A stretch of 64,000 bases of DNA from an uncultured Bacilli bacterium (GCA_934149515.1 CAKPFD010000001.1:124001-188000), one strand, 5' to 3'. Shown: positions 7,217-17,107, counted from the first letter of the stretch. The notes: generated from the sequence alone by a model not told the origin. Numbers and translations: made by a program.

Positions 7217-7810
7217 ATGAGTCATTATTTTGAAAATGATAAAAAATTACCAAGTGAAATCAAAATGACAACAGCCAAACTCAATGGAATAGACTTTACC
7301 TTTTATACAGATAATGGTGTTTTTGCTAAAAAAGGTTTAGATTATGGCAGCAAACTTTTATTAGAGGCATTACTAGAAGAAAAACTATTACAAAAAAGCA
7401 TCCTAGATGTTGGTTGTGGATATGGTGTGCTTGGAATTATTCTTGCTAAATTATGCCAAGCTCATGTAGAAATGATAGATGTCAATCATCGAGCGTTACA
7501 CTTAGCAAAGAAAAATGCTAAAGAAAATGGCAACCTACCAATTACTATTTACGAAAGCAATTGTTATGAAAATGTAGAAAAAAAATATGATGTGATTGTA
7601 ACAAATCCACCAATTAGAGCTGGTAAAAAAGTTGTATATGAGATTTTATTTTCTGCTAAAGAGCATTTGCAAAACAATGGTAGTTTATATTTTGTTATTC
7701 GAAAAGAGCAAGGTGCTAAATCGATTATTTCCGACTTGAAAAAAGTATATGATATAACTATTCTGAATAGAAGTAAAGGTTTTTTTATAATTAAAGCCAA
7801 AACGGGTTGA
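7217..7810 (+). CDS. Class I SAM methyltransferase, RsmC/YbxB-like
   Basis: A 197-residue methyltransferase of the family that includes 16S rRNA m2G1207 methyltransferase RsmC. It shows the SAM-binding motif DVGCGYGVLG and the NPPIRAGK motif, the NPP(F/I) signature of base N-methyltransferases acting on guanine or adenine in RNA. In Bacillus the homologous gene ybxB occupies the same place between rplL and rpoB, so synteny supports orthology. It starts at ATG 7217 behind TTGGAGTGAT. The target base is inferred from family, not shown here. Confidence 0.85.
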   Translation: MSHYFENDKKLPSEIKMTTAKLNGIDFTFYTDNGVFAKKGLDYGSKLLLEALLEEKLLQKSILDVGCGYGVLGIILAKLCQAHVEMIDVNHRALHLAKKNAKENGNLPITIYESNCYENVEKKYDVIVTNPPIRAGKKVVYEILFSAKEHLQNNGSLYFVIRKEQGAKSIISDLKKVYDITILNRSKGFFIIKAKTG

Positions 7811-7835
7811 CTTGTTGAATAAATTATGTTAATAA
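7807..7835 (+). promoter_or_regulatory. Possible secondary promoter for rpoB
   Basis: TTGACT at 7807-7812, overlapping the methyltransferase stop codon, and a weak TAATAA at 7830-7835 with a 17-base spacer. It would allow rpoBC to be transcribed independently of the attenuated upstream promoter. The -10 box is poor. Confidence 0.35.
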
Positions 7836-7904
7836 TATAAATTGGCAACGTATTATTTTGAAATAAAAAAGCGTGCAATAAATATAGGTATAGGGGTGAA
7901 TTTT

Positions 7905-10900
7905 GTGGCATATAAAACAATAAAATATGGAGACCATCGTGAGAGAAGAAATTTCTCAAAAATTAGAAATACGTATGAATTAAAAGATTTATTAGAGATT
8001 CAAAAAAAATCATATCAATGGTTTATTACAGACGGAATCAAAGAAGTGTTTAATGATTTATTTCCAGTAGAAAACTTTTCTGGAACGTTATCATTAGAAT
8101 TTGGCGATTACCATTTTGATGAACCACGTTATTCAATTAAAGCAAGCAAAGATAGAGAGACAACTTTTGCCGCACCTTTAAAAGTAGAAGTGCGTTTATT
8201 TAATCGTGAAACAGGAGAAGTAAAAGAACAAGAAATCTTCATGGGGGATATGCCTGTCATGACAGATAGTGGTACATTTATCATCAACGGAGCAGAACGT
8301 GTTATTGTATCACAATTAGTAAGAAGTCCAAGTGTTTATTATAATTCAGAAATTGATAAAAACGGACGTGAATTAATCACTTCACAAATCATTCCAAACC
8401 GTGGTACTTGGCTAGAATTTGAAACCGATGCAAGAGATGTTATGTATGTTCGAATCGATCGAACTAGAAAAGTAACGCTAACAACATTATTACGTGCTTT
8501 TGGATTGTCAAGTGACGAAGAAATATTAGCCTTATTTGGTGAAGATGATTATTTAAAAAACACGATTGCAAAAGATTCTACCAAAAACACAGATGAAGCC
8601 TTAATTGAAATTTATGAAAAATTACGACCAGGAGAGCCTGCTACTCTAGACTCGTCAAAAAACCAAATCATTACTAGATTCTTTGATGAATTTAGATATG
8701 ACTTAGCAAAAGTTGGACGTTATAAATTTAATAGAAAACTAAATATTACTGCTCGTTTGTTAAATCAAGTATTAGCAGAAGATATTGTAGTTAATGACGA
8801 AGTAATATTTGCAAAAGGAACAACTATTACAAAAGATATGTTAGATTCTTTAAAAGAAATTTTTGCAAATGGCTATCATTTAAAAGAAGTAAAAATTAAT
8901 GATGAATTAGATACTTATAATAAAATTCAAGAAATTACAATTGTTGATCCAATGGATAAGAAAAATAAATTACATATCATTGGAAACGATCCAACAATAG
9001 AAGTAAAACGTTTGACGATATCTGATGTTTATGCTGCTGTATCTTATTACCTAAACTTATTACATGGAGTTGGTAACTTCGATGAAATCGATCATTTAGG
9101 AAACCGTCGTATTCGTCAAGTAGGTGAACTTTTACAAAATCAATTTAGAATTGGTGTCTCTCGTATGGAACGTGTCATTCGTGAACGTATGACAACACAA
9201 GAAATGGAAGAAGTAACACCAAAAACATTAATTAATATTCGCCCAGTTACTGCTGCAATGAAAGAATTCTTTGGTAGTAGTCAGTTATCTCAATTTATGG
9301 ATCAAACAAACCCTATTGCAGAATTAACTAATAAAAGACGTCTATCAGCTCTTGGACCAGGTGGATTGTCACGTGATCGTGCTGGTGTTGAAGTACGTGA
9401 CGTTAATGCTTCTCATTATGGTCGTATTTGTCCGATTGAATCACCTGAAGGACCTAATATCGGTTTGATTACTTCTCTTGCAAGTTATGCTAAAATTGAC
9501 GAATATGGATTTATCATGACACCATATAGAAAAGTAGAAAATTGTAAAATAACAGATGAAGTAGTTTATTTAACAGCAGATGAAGAACAAGATTATATTA
9601 TTTCTCAATCAACTGTTGGAACCGATGAAAACAATGTTATAACCGACAAGTTAGTATCAGCAAGATTCCGTGATGAAAATATTTTGGCAAAACCAGAACA
9701 AGTAGATTATATTGACGTATCACCTCAACAAGTTGTATCTGTTACAACAAGTTGTATCCCATTCCTAGAACATGATGATGCACACCGCGCTTTGATGGGA
9801 GCAAACATGCAACGTCAAGCAATGCCACTAATCAAAACTGAAGCACCTTATGTTGGAACTGGTGTAGAACATATTGCAGCGAAAGACTCTGGTGTTTGTA
9901 TTGTTGCAAAAGCAGATGGAATTGTTAGTTATGTAGATGCTAAAAAGATCATTGTAAAAAATAAAAATGGTGAAGATACTTATTACTTAGCAAACTTTGA
10001 ACTTGCTAACTCTGGAATTTGTAATCACCAACGTCCTATAGTTAAAGTAGGAGATAAAGTTGAAGCAGGAAAGACCATTATTGCTGATGGTAATAGTACC
10101 GATATGGGTGAATTAGCCTTAGGTAAAAATATGGTTGTAGCATTCATGACATTCAATGGTTATAACTATGAAGATGCTGTCATTCTAAATGAAAATCTAG
10201 TAAAAGATGACAAATATACATCACTTCATCTAGAAGATTATGAAATGCAATGCCGCGAAACAAAATTAGGACCAGAGGAAATTACTCGTGATATTCCAAA
10301 TGTTAGTGAAGAAGCTCGCAAGAACTTAGATGAAAACGGAATTATTACTATTGGTACCGAAGTAAAAGAAGGTGACATTCTAGTTGGTAAAGTAACACCA
10401 AAAGGAATGGCTGAACTATCAAGCGAAGAAAAATTATTACACGCTATTTTTGGAGAAAAAACTCGTGAAGTTCGTGATACCTCTTTAAGAGTACCACATG
10501 GTGGCGATGGTATTGTTCATGATATTAAAATTTATTCACGCAAAGATAATGATGAATTACCAGCTGGTGTGTCAAAAGTAATTAGAGTATATATTATTCA
10601 AAAACGTAAGATCCAAGTTGGAGATAAAATGTCCGGACGGCATGGTAATAAAGGTGTTATTTCCCTTATTCTTCCACAAGAAGATATGCCATACTTACCA
10701 GATGGAACGCCAGTAGATATTATGTTGAACCCACAAGGTGTACCAAGCCGTATGAACTTAGGACAAATCCTTGAATTACATATGGGAATGGCTGCTAAAA
10801 AATTAGGTGTTCATGTAGCAACTCCAGTATTTGATGGAGCAAGAATTTCTGATATTGAAGAAATGATGGCTGAAGCTGGAATGAATGCTGACGGAAAAAC

Positions 10901-11519
10901 AGTTCTTTATGATGGACGTTCTGGAGAACCATTTGACCATAGAATATCAGTTGGTGTTATGTACATGATCAAATTACACCACATGGTAGATGATAAATTA
11001 CACGCTAGAAGTACCGGACCTTACTCTTTGGTAACACAACAACCATTAGGAGGAAAAGCTCAATTTGGTGGACAGAGATTCGGTGAAATGGAAGTTTGGG
11101 CTTTATATGCTTATGGTGCTGCTTATACACTTCAAGAAATGATGACTGTAAAATCAGATGATGTTGTTGGTCGTGTAAAAGTATATGAATCAATTGTCAA
11201 AGGACAAGAGATCAATCAAGCAGGTGTACCAGAATCATTTAGAGTATTAATGAAAGAATTCCAAGCTTTAGGATTAGACATATCTATTATTAATGAACAA
11301 GGAGAAGCCTTACAATTAAAAGAAATTGAAGAATCAGATGAAGAAACAGAACCAGTATTCAGTGATGAAATTAATATTACTCCAATTGTAACAGGCCCTC
11401 CAGAAGAAGATAATCAACTAGAAGAACCTGAAGAAGATAGTGATTTTATAGAAGAAGAGGATGATGATTTTGATTTCGATTCTCTTACAGATGAATTAAT
11501 GGAAGGAGATGACGAATAA
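7905..11519 (+). CDS. rpoB: DNA-directed RNA polymerase subunit beta
   Basis: The beta subunit forms half of the RNA polymerase active-site cleft. I use GTG 7905, which follows AGGGGTGA and gives the usual AYKTIKYGDHRERRNFSKI start and 1204 residues; the in-frame TTG at 7842 would add 21 residues with no family resemblance. The rifampicin pocket reads SQLSQFMDQTNPIAELTNKR then RLSALGPGG: the residue equivalent to E. coli His526 is Asn476 (codon 9330-9332). The segments HGNKG and CPIESPEGPNIGL are present. The last 65 or so residues are an unusually long, strongly acidic tail. Its stop overlaps the rpoC start. Confidence 0.97.
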   Translation: MAYKTIKYGDHRERRNFSKIRNTYELKDLLEIQKKSYQWFITDGIKEVFNDLFPVENFSGTLSLEFGDYHFDEPRYSIKASKDRETTFAAPLKVEVRLFNRETGEVKEQEIFMGDMPVMTDSGTFIINGAERVIVSQLVRSPSVYYNSEIDKNGRELITSQIIPNRGTWLEFETDARDVMYVRIDRTRKVTLTTLLRAFGLSSDEEILALFGEDDYLKNTIAKDSTKNTDEALIEIYEKLRPGEPATLDSSKNQIITRFFDEFRYDLAKVGRYKFNRKLNITARLLNQVLAEDIVVNDEVIFAKGTTITKDMLDSLKEIFANGYHLKEVKINDELDTYNKIQEITIVDPMDKKNKLHIIGNDPTIEVKRLTISDVYAAVSYYLNLLHGVGNFDEIDHLGNRRIRQVGELLQNQFRIGVSRMERVIRERMTTQEMEEVTPKTLINIRPVTAAMKEFFGSSQLSQFMDQTNPIAELTNKRRLSALGPGGLSRDRAGVEVRDVNASHYGRICPIESPEGPNIGLITSLASYAKIDEYGFIMTPYRKVENCKITDEVVYLTADEEQDYIISQSTVGTDENNVITDKLVSARFRDENILAKPEQVDYIDVSPQQVVSVTTSCIPFLEHDDAHRALMGANMQRQAMPLIKTEAPYVGTGVEHIAAKDSGVCIVAKADGIVSYVDAKKIIVKNKNGEDTYYLANFELANSGICNHQRPIVKVGDKVEAGKTIIADGNSTDMGELALGKNMVVAFMTFNGYNYEDAVILNENLVKDDKYTSLHLEDYEMQCRETKLGPEEITRDIPNVSEEARKNLDENGIITIGTEVKEGDILVGKVTPKGMAELSSEEKLLHAIFGEKTREVRDTSLRVPHGGDGIVHDIKIYSRKDNDELPAGVSKVIRVYIIQKRKIQVGDKMSGRHGNKGVISLILPQEDMPYLPDGTPVDIMLNPQGVPSRMNLGQILELHMGMAAKKLGVHVATPVFDGARISDIEEMMAEAGMNADGKTVLYDGRSGEPFDHRISVGVMYMIKLHHMVDDKLHARSTGPYSLVTQQPLGGKAQFGGQRFGEMEVWALYAYGAAYTLQEMMTVKSDDVVGRVKVYESIVKGQEINQAGVPESFRVLMKEFQALGLDISIINEQGEALQLKEIEESDEETEPVFSDEINITPIVTGPPEEDNQLEEPEEDSDFIEEEDDDFDFDSLTDELMEGDDE

Positions 11520-14500
11520 TGATGGAAGTTAATAAATTTGACGCCATAAGAATTGGTATTGCATCTCCTGAAAAAATTCGTGAATGGTCTCATGGTGAAG
11601 TCAAAAAACCAGAAACAATTAACTATCGTACACTACGCCCAGAACGCGATGGTCTATTTTGCGAAAAAATATTTGGACCAACAAAAGATTTTGAATGTGC
11701 CTGTGGTAAATATAAACGAGTTCGTTACAAAAATATTGTCTGCGATCGTTGTGGTGTAGAAGTAACAAAAGCCAAAGTAAGAAGAGAAAGAATGGGACAT
11801 ATTGAACTTGCTAGTCCAGTTTCTCATATTTGGTTCTTTAAAGGTGTACCAAGTCGTATGGGATTAGTACTTGATATGAGTCCAAGAGATCTAGAAGAAG
11901 TATTATATTTCGTTAGTTATGTAGTCATTGATAAAGGAAATGCACCGTTAGAAAACAAACAAACATTATCAGAAAAAGAATATCGTGCTTATTATGAGAA
12001 ATATGGTAATGGTTTCAAAGTTGGTATGGGTGCAGAAGCAATTAAAGAATTACTAAAGAAAGTAGATTTGAAACACGATATCGATCAAATCAATAAAGAA
12101 CTAGAAACAGCTTTAGGACAAAAAAGAATTAGATTATTAAAACGTTTAGATGTTTTAGATGCTTTCTATCGTTCTAACCAAAGACCTGAATGGATGATTT
12201 TGGATTGTATTCCAGTTATCCCACCAGATCTTCGTCCGATGATACAACTAGATGGTGGTCGCTTTGCCACAAGTGACTTAAATGATTTATATAGACGAGT
12301 AATCAACCGTAATAATCGTTTAAAGAAACTAATTGATTTAGGTGCTCCTAGTATTATCATTCAAAACGAAAAACGTATGTTACAAGAAGCAGTAGATGCC
12401 TTATTTGATAATGGTCGTCGAGGAAGAAGTGTAACAGGTGCTGGAAATCGGCCTTTGAAATCACTTTCAAGCATGTTAAAAGGAAAACAAGGTCGTTTCC
12501 GTCAAAACCTATTAGGAAAACGTGTTGATTATTCTGGTCGTTCCGTTATTGTCGTTGGTCCATCATTAAAAATGTATCAATGTGGAATACCAAAAGAAAT
12601 GGCGCTAGAATTATTTAAACCACATGTCATCAATGGATTAGTAAGTCGTGATATTGCTCACAACATTAAAGCTGCTAAACGTTTGATTGAAAATCAAGAT
12701 CCTCTTGTTTGGGATATTGTAGAAGAAGTAATTAAAGAACACCCAGTGTTATTAAACCGTGCACCAACGCTACACCGTCTTGGAATTCAAGCTTTCGAAC
12801 CAGTTTTAGTAGGTGGAAAAGCAATAAGATTACATCCATTAGTATGTCCTGCATTTAATGCTGATTTCGATGGAGATCAAATGGCAGTTCACGTACCATT
12901 ATCAGAAGAAGCTCAAGCAGAAGCTAGATTATTAATGCTTGGTTCTAATAACATCTTAAAACCAAGTTCAGGTGATCCAATCGTTACACCATCACAAGAC
13001 ATGGTACTAGGTAACTATTATATTACAATGGAAAAAGAACAAGATATAGGTGAAGGTCGTGTCTTCAAAGATTGTAATGAAGCTTTAATGGCTTACGAAA
13101 GAAGAGAAATTACCCTTCATACTCGTATTGCTATTCCTGTTGATTCTTTCAAATATAAAATCTTTACAGAAACGCAACATGGTAAATATTTAGTAACAAC
13201 CGTTGGTAAAATTAAATTTAATGAAATCTTACCAGATTCATTCCCATATATAAATGAACCAACCGATGAAAATATTCAAAGAATTACACCAAATAAATAT
13301 TTCTTAGCACCAGGAACAGATATCAAACAAGCAATTAAAGAAATGCCTATTGTAAAACCATTCGCAAAAGGAACTTTAGAAAAAATAATTGCCCAAGTAT
13401 TTAAACGTTATAAAACAACAGAAACTTCAGACATGCTAGATAAAATGAAAGACTTAGGATTCTATTACTCAACAATAGCAGGAATTACCGTATCAATGAG
13501 TGATATTGCAACAAGTTGTCATAAACAAGAATATATTGATGAAGGTCAAGCCCTTGTAAATAAAATCAATAAACAATACGCAAGAGGTTTAATTACAAAT
13601 GAAGAACGTCATGAAAAAGTAATTGAAACTTGGTATGGTGTAAAAGATAAAGTACAAAAAGAACTAGAAGAAATTTCCAAAGAACAAGTTGAAAATCCAA
13701 TCTTTATGATGATGCACTCTAAAGCACGTGGTAGTATTTCTCAATTTACCCAAGTTGCTGGTATGCGTGGATTGATGCAAAAACCAAATGGAGATCCAAT
13801 TGAAATCCCAGTTGTATCAAACTTTAAAGAAGGTCTATCTGTATCAGAATTCTTCTTATCAACACACTCTGCTCGTAAAGGGGATGCTGATACTGCACTA
13901 AAAACAGCCGATTCAGGATACTTAACACGTCGTCTTGTTGATGTATCACAAGATATGATCGTTCGTGAAGAAGACTGTGGTAGTGAACAAGGTGTCGTAG
14001 CACATGCTTTCATCAATGATAAATCAGGAGCTGTTATTGAAAGCTTACGTGATCGAATTGTTGGACGCTTTGCCAACAAAAAGGTAATTGATCCGCAAAC
14101 AAAGAAAGTATTAGTAGATAGAAATGAATACATTACAGAAGCTATTGCTGATAAAATTGTCGAAGCTGGAATTACTGAAGTAGAAATTAGAACAATTCTA
14201 ACTTGTAATACAGAAAAAGGTGTTTGTCAAAGATGTTATGGTCGTAACTTAGCAACTGGAAATCTGGTAGAAATAGGAGAAGCTGTAGGTGTTATGGCTG
14301 CCCAATCTATCGGTGAACCAGGTACCCAACTTACCATGCGTACCTTCCATACTGGTGGAGTTGCAGGTGGAGAAGATATTACACAAGGTCTTCCACGTGT
14401 ACAAGAATTATTTGAAGCCCGTAATCCAAAAGGAAAAGCAACCATTGCTGAAATTGATGGAAAAATTTCTAAAATTACTGAAGAACATGGTAAATTCAAA

Positions 14501-15151
14501 ATTAGTATTACAAATAAAGTAGAAACGAAAGAACACGTAACAAACTATGGAGCAAAATTATGTGTTGAAAAGGGTGATACTGTTAGCTGCGGAGATAAAT
14601 TAACCGAAGGAGCAATTAGTCCAAAAGAATTATTAGCCGTAACAGATCCGATTACAACACAAGAATACATTCTAAAAGAAGTTCAAAATACATATAGCTC
14701 ACAAGGTGTTGATCTATCAGACAAACACATTGAAATTATTGCTAGAAGAATGATCTCAAAAATTAGAATTATCGATAGTGGAGATACTAAATTCTTACCA
14801 GGCTCTTTGGTTAACTTTAGAGAATTTACAGAAGGAAACAAAGAAATTATTATTCAAGGTAAAAAACCAGCAACAGGACGTCCAGTCTTGCTAGGAATTA
14901 CAAAAGCCTCACTAGAGACAGATTCCTTCTTATCAGCAGCTTCTTTCCAAGAAACAACCAGAATTTTAACAGATGCTGCAATTCATGGTAAAGTAGATCA
15001 CTTAGAAGGACTAAAAGAAAATGTTCTATTAGGAAAATTAATCCCTGCAGGAACAGGACTTCGCCAATATCGTGATGTTAGCTATGAATTAGAAACAGAA
15101 TTTACAGATGAAGAACCACTTGATAAATTAGAAGATGAATTTATGGAATAG
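11519..15151 (+). CDS. rpoC: DNA-directed RNA polymerase subunit beta prime
   Basis: The beta prime subunit carries the catalytic magnesium. In this 1210-residue protein the metal-binding motif NADFDGDQ has D449, D451 and D453. The N-terminal zinc finger is C60, C62, C75 and C78; the second zinc site includes EEDCGSEQ and CNTEKGVCQRC. The trigger-loop and bridge-helix region (GEAVGVMAAQSIGEPGTQL) is intact. There is no large lineage-specific insertion. ATG 11519 overlaps the rpoB stop by one base and lies 10 bases after AAGGAG; ATG 11522 is an alternative. The rpsL-rpsG-fusA-tuf cluster that usually follows is absent. Confidence 0.97.
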   Translation: MMEVNKFDAIRIGIASPEKIREWSHGEVKKPETINYRTLRPERDGLFCEKIFGPTKDFECACGKYKRVRYKNIVCDRCGVEVTKAKVRRERMGHIELASPVSHIWFFKGVPSRMGLVLDMSPRDLEEVLYFVSYVVIDKGNAPLENKQTLSEKEYRAYYEKYGNGFKVGMGAEAIKELLKKVDLKHDIDQINKELETALGQKRIRLLKRLDVLDAFYRSNQRPEWMILDCIPVIPPDLRPMIQLDGGRFATSDLNDLYRRVINRNNRLKKLIDLGAPSIIIQNEKRMLQEAVDALFDNGRRGRSVTGAGNRPLKSLSSMLKGKQGRFRQNLLGKRVDYSGRSVIVVGPSLKMYQCGIPKEMALELFKPHVINGLVSRDIAHNIKAAKRLIENQDPLVWDIVEEVIKEHPVLLNRAPTLHRLGIQAFEPVLVGGKAIRLHPLVCPAFNADFDGDQMAVHVPLSEEAQAEARLLMLGSNNILKPSSGDPIVTPSQDMVLGNYYITMEKEQDIGEGRVFKDCNEALMAYERREITLHTRIAIPVDSFKYKIFTETQHGKYLVTTVGKIKFNEILPDSFPYINEPTDENIQRITPNKYFLAPGTDIKQAIKEMPIVKPFAKGTLEKIIAQVFKRYKTTETSDMLDKMKDLGFYYSTIAGITVSMSDIATSCHKQEYIDEGQALVNKINKQYARGLITNEERHEKVIETWYGVKDKVQKELEEISKEQVENPIFMMMHSKARGSISQFTQVAGMRGLMQKPNGDPIEIPVVSNFKEGLSVSEFFLSTHSARKGDADTALKTADSGYLTRRLVDVSQDMIVREEDCGSEQGVVAHAFINDKSGAVIESLRDRIVGRFANKKVIDPQTKKVLVDRNEYITEAIADKIVEAGITEVEIRTILTCNTEKGVCQRCYGRNLATGNLVEIGEAVGVMAAQSIGEPGTQLTMRTFHTGGVAGGEDITQGLPRVQELFEARNPKGKATIAEIDGKISKITEEHGKFKISITNKVETKEHVTNYGAKLCVEKGDTVSCGDKLTEGAISPKELLAVTDPITTQEYILKEVQNTYSSQGVDLSDKHIEIIARRMISKIRIIDSGDTKFLPGSLVNFREFTEGNKEIIIQGKKPATGRPVLLGITKASLETDSFLSAASFQETTRILTDAAIHGKVDHLEGLKENVLLGKLIPAGTGLRQYRDVSYELETEFTDEEPLDKLEDEFME

Positions 15152-15170
15152 GAACCCCCTATTCCTTTTC
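15145..15170 (+). terminator. Intrinsic terminator overlapping the end of rpoC
   Basis: GGAATAGG (15145-15152) pairs perfectly with CCTATTCC (15158-15165) around a five-base loop, followed by TTTTC and a T-rich stretch. The rpoC stop codon TAG (15149-15151) is inside the stem. Confidence 0.85.
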
Positions 15171-15245
15171 ATTTTCATAATAAAAAATCTTATCTTTTCT
15201 TTTATCCACAGTTTTGTTACAATAATAAAGAAGGGATTGGTAAGA

Positions 15246-15848
15246 ATGAGAATTGGCGTAGACATTGATGGAGTATTAAATGATGTTGCAGAATGGCATT
15301 TTTCATTAGGCTCAAAATTTTGTATCGAAAACAACATAAATAGAGGCTTTAACCCGAATAAATATTATATGGAAGATCAGTTTTTTCTAACTGCTGAAGA
15401 AAATGAAGAGTTTTGGAAACAATATATTTTCGATTTATTAATAGCCATACCACCACGACCTTTTGCAAGCGAAGTAATTCATCGCCTACGACAAAACGGT
15501 CATAAAATTATCATACTAACAGCAAGAAATAATCAATATTTACAAAATCAATATGATGGTATGATCAATTTTTATATCATGGAATGGCTTACAAAATATA
15601 ATATAGAATACGATGAAATTATAACTGGTTCAAACAATAAAAAAGAGAAATGTATTCAAGCAAATTTAGATATTATGATAGAAGATAAAGCAAGTAATGT
15701 AGAAAAAATTTGTAAAATGATACCAGTATTTGTATTCGATGCACCGTATAATAGAATGTGTGAAGGGAAAAATGTTATTAGAGTATATAGTTGGTATCAA
15801 ATCTATCAAGAAATAATCAATAAATTTGCAGCAGTAGAAATAATATAA
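15246..15848 (+). CDS. HAD-superfamily 5'-nucleotidase-like hydrolase
   Basis: A 200-residue haloacid-dehalogenase fold protein resembling the 5'(3')-deoxyribonucleotidase/YqfW group. Motif I is GVDIDGVLND (nucleophile Asp and acid-base Asp), motif II is the Thr in IILTAR, and the late motif is IEDKASN with the metal-binding Asp. The likely role is dephosphorylation of a nucleoside monophosphate, but the substrate is not determinable. I start at ATG 15246, where the MRIGVDIDG motif begins; upstream in-frame codons run back through the rpoC terminator. It opens the region that leads into the glycolysis genes. Confidence 0.7.
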   Translation: MRIGVDIDGVLNDVAEWHFSLGSKFCIENNINRGFNPNKYYMEDQFFLTAEENEEFWKQYIFDLLIAIPPRPFASEVIHRLRQNGHKIIILTARNNQYLQNQYDGMINFYIMEWLTKYNIEYDEIITGSNNKKEKCIQANLDIMIEDKASNVEKICKMIPVFVFDAPYNRMCEGKNVIRVYSWYQIYQEIINKFAAVEII

Positions 15849-15867
15849 AATAAACGAGGTGATCAAA

Positions 15868-16032
15868 ATGATGAAACTAAATAATCGTGGTTGGGGGCTA
15901 GGAACAATGCTAGGATTTATTATTTTCTTTGTAGCGGTCTTATTAATCGTTGCTATTATTTCCTATAACTTTGGAATTGATAAAGGCTCACCACAGCAAA
16001 AAGAAAACAATGTATTTACTGTACCAGAATAG
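15868..16032 (+). CDS. 54-residue single-span membrane protein with prepilin-like N-terminus
   Basis: A small open frame behind a good GAGGTGAT ribosome-binding site (15856-15863), 19 bases after the nucleotidase and 29 before gap. The sequence starts MMKLNNRGWGLGTMLGFI and continues through a long hydrophobic stretch (about residues 11-35) to a polar tail. A short basic/polar leader ending in Gly followed directly by a hydrophobic helix resembles type IV prepilin signal sequences, but the Glu at +5 of pilins is Thr here. It could equally be an ordinary small membrane peptide. Good codon structure and a ribosome-binding site support its being real. Confidence 0.65.
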   Translation: MMKLNNRGWGLGTMLGFIIFFVAVLLIVAIISYNFGIDKGSPQQKENNVFTVPE

Positions 16033-16061
16033 GTTAAAATAAAAAAGGAAGGAAAAGAAAA

Positions 16062-17069
16062 ATGAAAAGAATTGCAATTAATGGGTTTGGAAGAATTGGA
16101 CGTTTAGTTTTTAGATTATTACAACAAGAAGAACAAATGGAGGTAGTAGCAATCAATGATTTGACAGATGCAAATCAACTTGAGTATTTATTAAAATATG
16201 ATACTGCACATAGAGGATATCTTCAAAATGAAATTACTTCTAAAGATAATTATTTGATCGTAAAAGATAAAAAAATAAAAATATTAGCAGAAAAAGATCC
16301 ACTTCAACTACCATGGAAAGAAATGGATATCGATCTAGTATTTGAATGTACTGGTTTATTTACATCATTAGAAAAAGCATCCGCTCACATTGAAGCAGGA
16401 GCTAAAAAAGTAATTATTTCAGCACCAGCAAAAGGCGACGTAAAAACAATCGTCTATGGAGTGAATGAAAATATTCTAACAGGAAAAGAACAAATTATAT
16501 CAGCAGCAAGTTGTACCACCAACTGTTTAGCTCCTGTTTTAAAAGTATTAGACGATAATTTTGGTATTCAACAAGGCTTCATGACAACCGTACATGCCTA
16601 TACCAACGATCAAGCAACATTAGACGTGGCACACAAAAAAGGAATAGCTTCAAGAAGAGGTAGAGCAAGCGCTGCGAATATAGTACCAACATCAACAGGA
16701 GCAGCAAGTGCCATTGGAAAAGTACTTCCAAACTTAGAAGGAAAACTAGAAGGAACAGCAATGCGTGTCCCTGTTATTACTGGTTCTGTTATCGATTTAG
16801 TGCTAAGCCTTAAAAAGAAAACAACAGTAGAAGAAATCAACCAAACCTTAAAAAACGCTAGTAATCAAACACTAGGTTATACAACAGATCCAATCGTTTC
16901 AAGTGATACCATTGGTATGCAATATGGTGCTTTAGTAGATAGTCTATTAACAGCTATCAATGAAGTAGATCAAAAACAGTTAGTAAAAGTCGTTGCTTGG
17001 TATGATAATGAAATGAGTTATTCTGCGCAAATGCTAAGAACTGCCAAGTATTTTATCAATTTAGAGTAG
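16062..17069 (+). CDS. gap: Glyceraldehyde-3-phosphate dehydrogenase, type I
   Basis: This enzyme oxidises glyceraldehyde 3-phosphate to 1,3-bisphosphoglycerate with NAD+ in glycolysis. The 335-residue product has the Rossmann motif INGFGRIGRL, the catalytic motif ASCTTNC with nucleophile Cys151, the TVHAYTNDQ segment with the catalytic His downstream, and the C-terminal WYDNEMSYS. Asp33 (INDLTD) after the second strand indicates NAD+ preference. A GGAAGG ribosome-binding site precedes ATG 16062, and a short terminator lies between it and pgk. Confidence 0.97.
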   Translation: MKRIAINGFGRIGRLVFRLLQQEEQMEVVAINDLTDANQLEYLLKYDTAHRGYLQNEITSKDNYLIVKDKKIKILAEKDPLQLPWKEMDIDLVFECTGLFTSLEKASAHIEAGAKKVIISAPAKGDVKTIVYGVNENILTGKEQIISAASCTTNCLAPVLKVLDDNFGIQQGFMTTVHAYTNDQATLDVAHKKGIASRRGRASAANIVPTSTGAASAIGKVLPNLEGKLEGTAMRVPVITGSVIDLVLSLKKKTTVEEINQTLKNASNQTLGYTTDPIVSSDTIGMQYGALVDSLLTAINEVDQKQLVKVVAWYDNEMSYSAQMLRTAKYFINLE

Positions 17070-17070
17070 T

Positions 17071-17097
17071 AAGCTTATCTAGCTTTCTTTTTTTTTC
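17071..17097 (+). terminator. Probable intrinsic terminator after gap
   Basis: AAGCT (17071-17075) pairs with AGCTT (17081-17085), then TCTTTTTTTTT. The stem is short, but the T tract is long. Confidence 0.55.
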
Positions 17098-17107
17098 TTA
17101 CAAAAAA

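Noticed and set aside
7842..7904. Extension of rpoB from TTG 7842
   Set aside because: No ribosome-binding site and no family resemblance; GTG 7905 follows AGGGGTGA.
14158..14164. 0A-box heptamer TGTCGAA
   Set aside because: Inside rpoC coding sequence, so probably chance; another is inside the phosphoesterase gene at 43955-43961.
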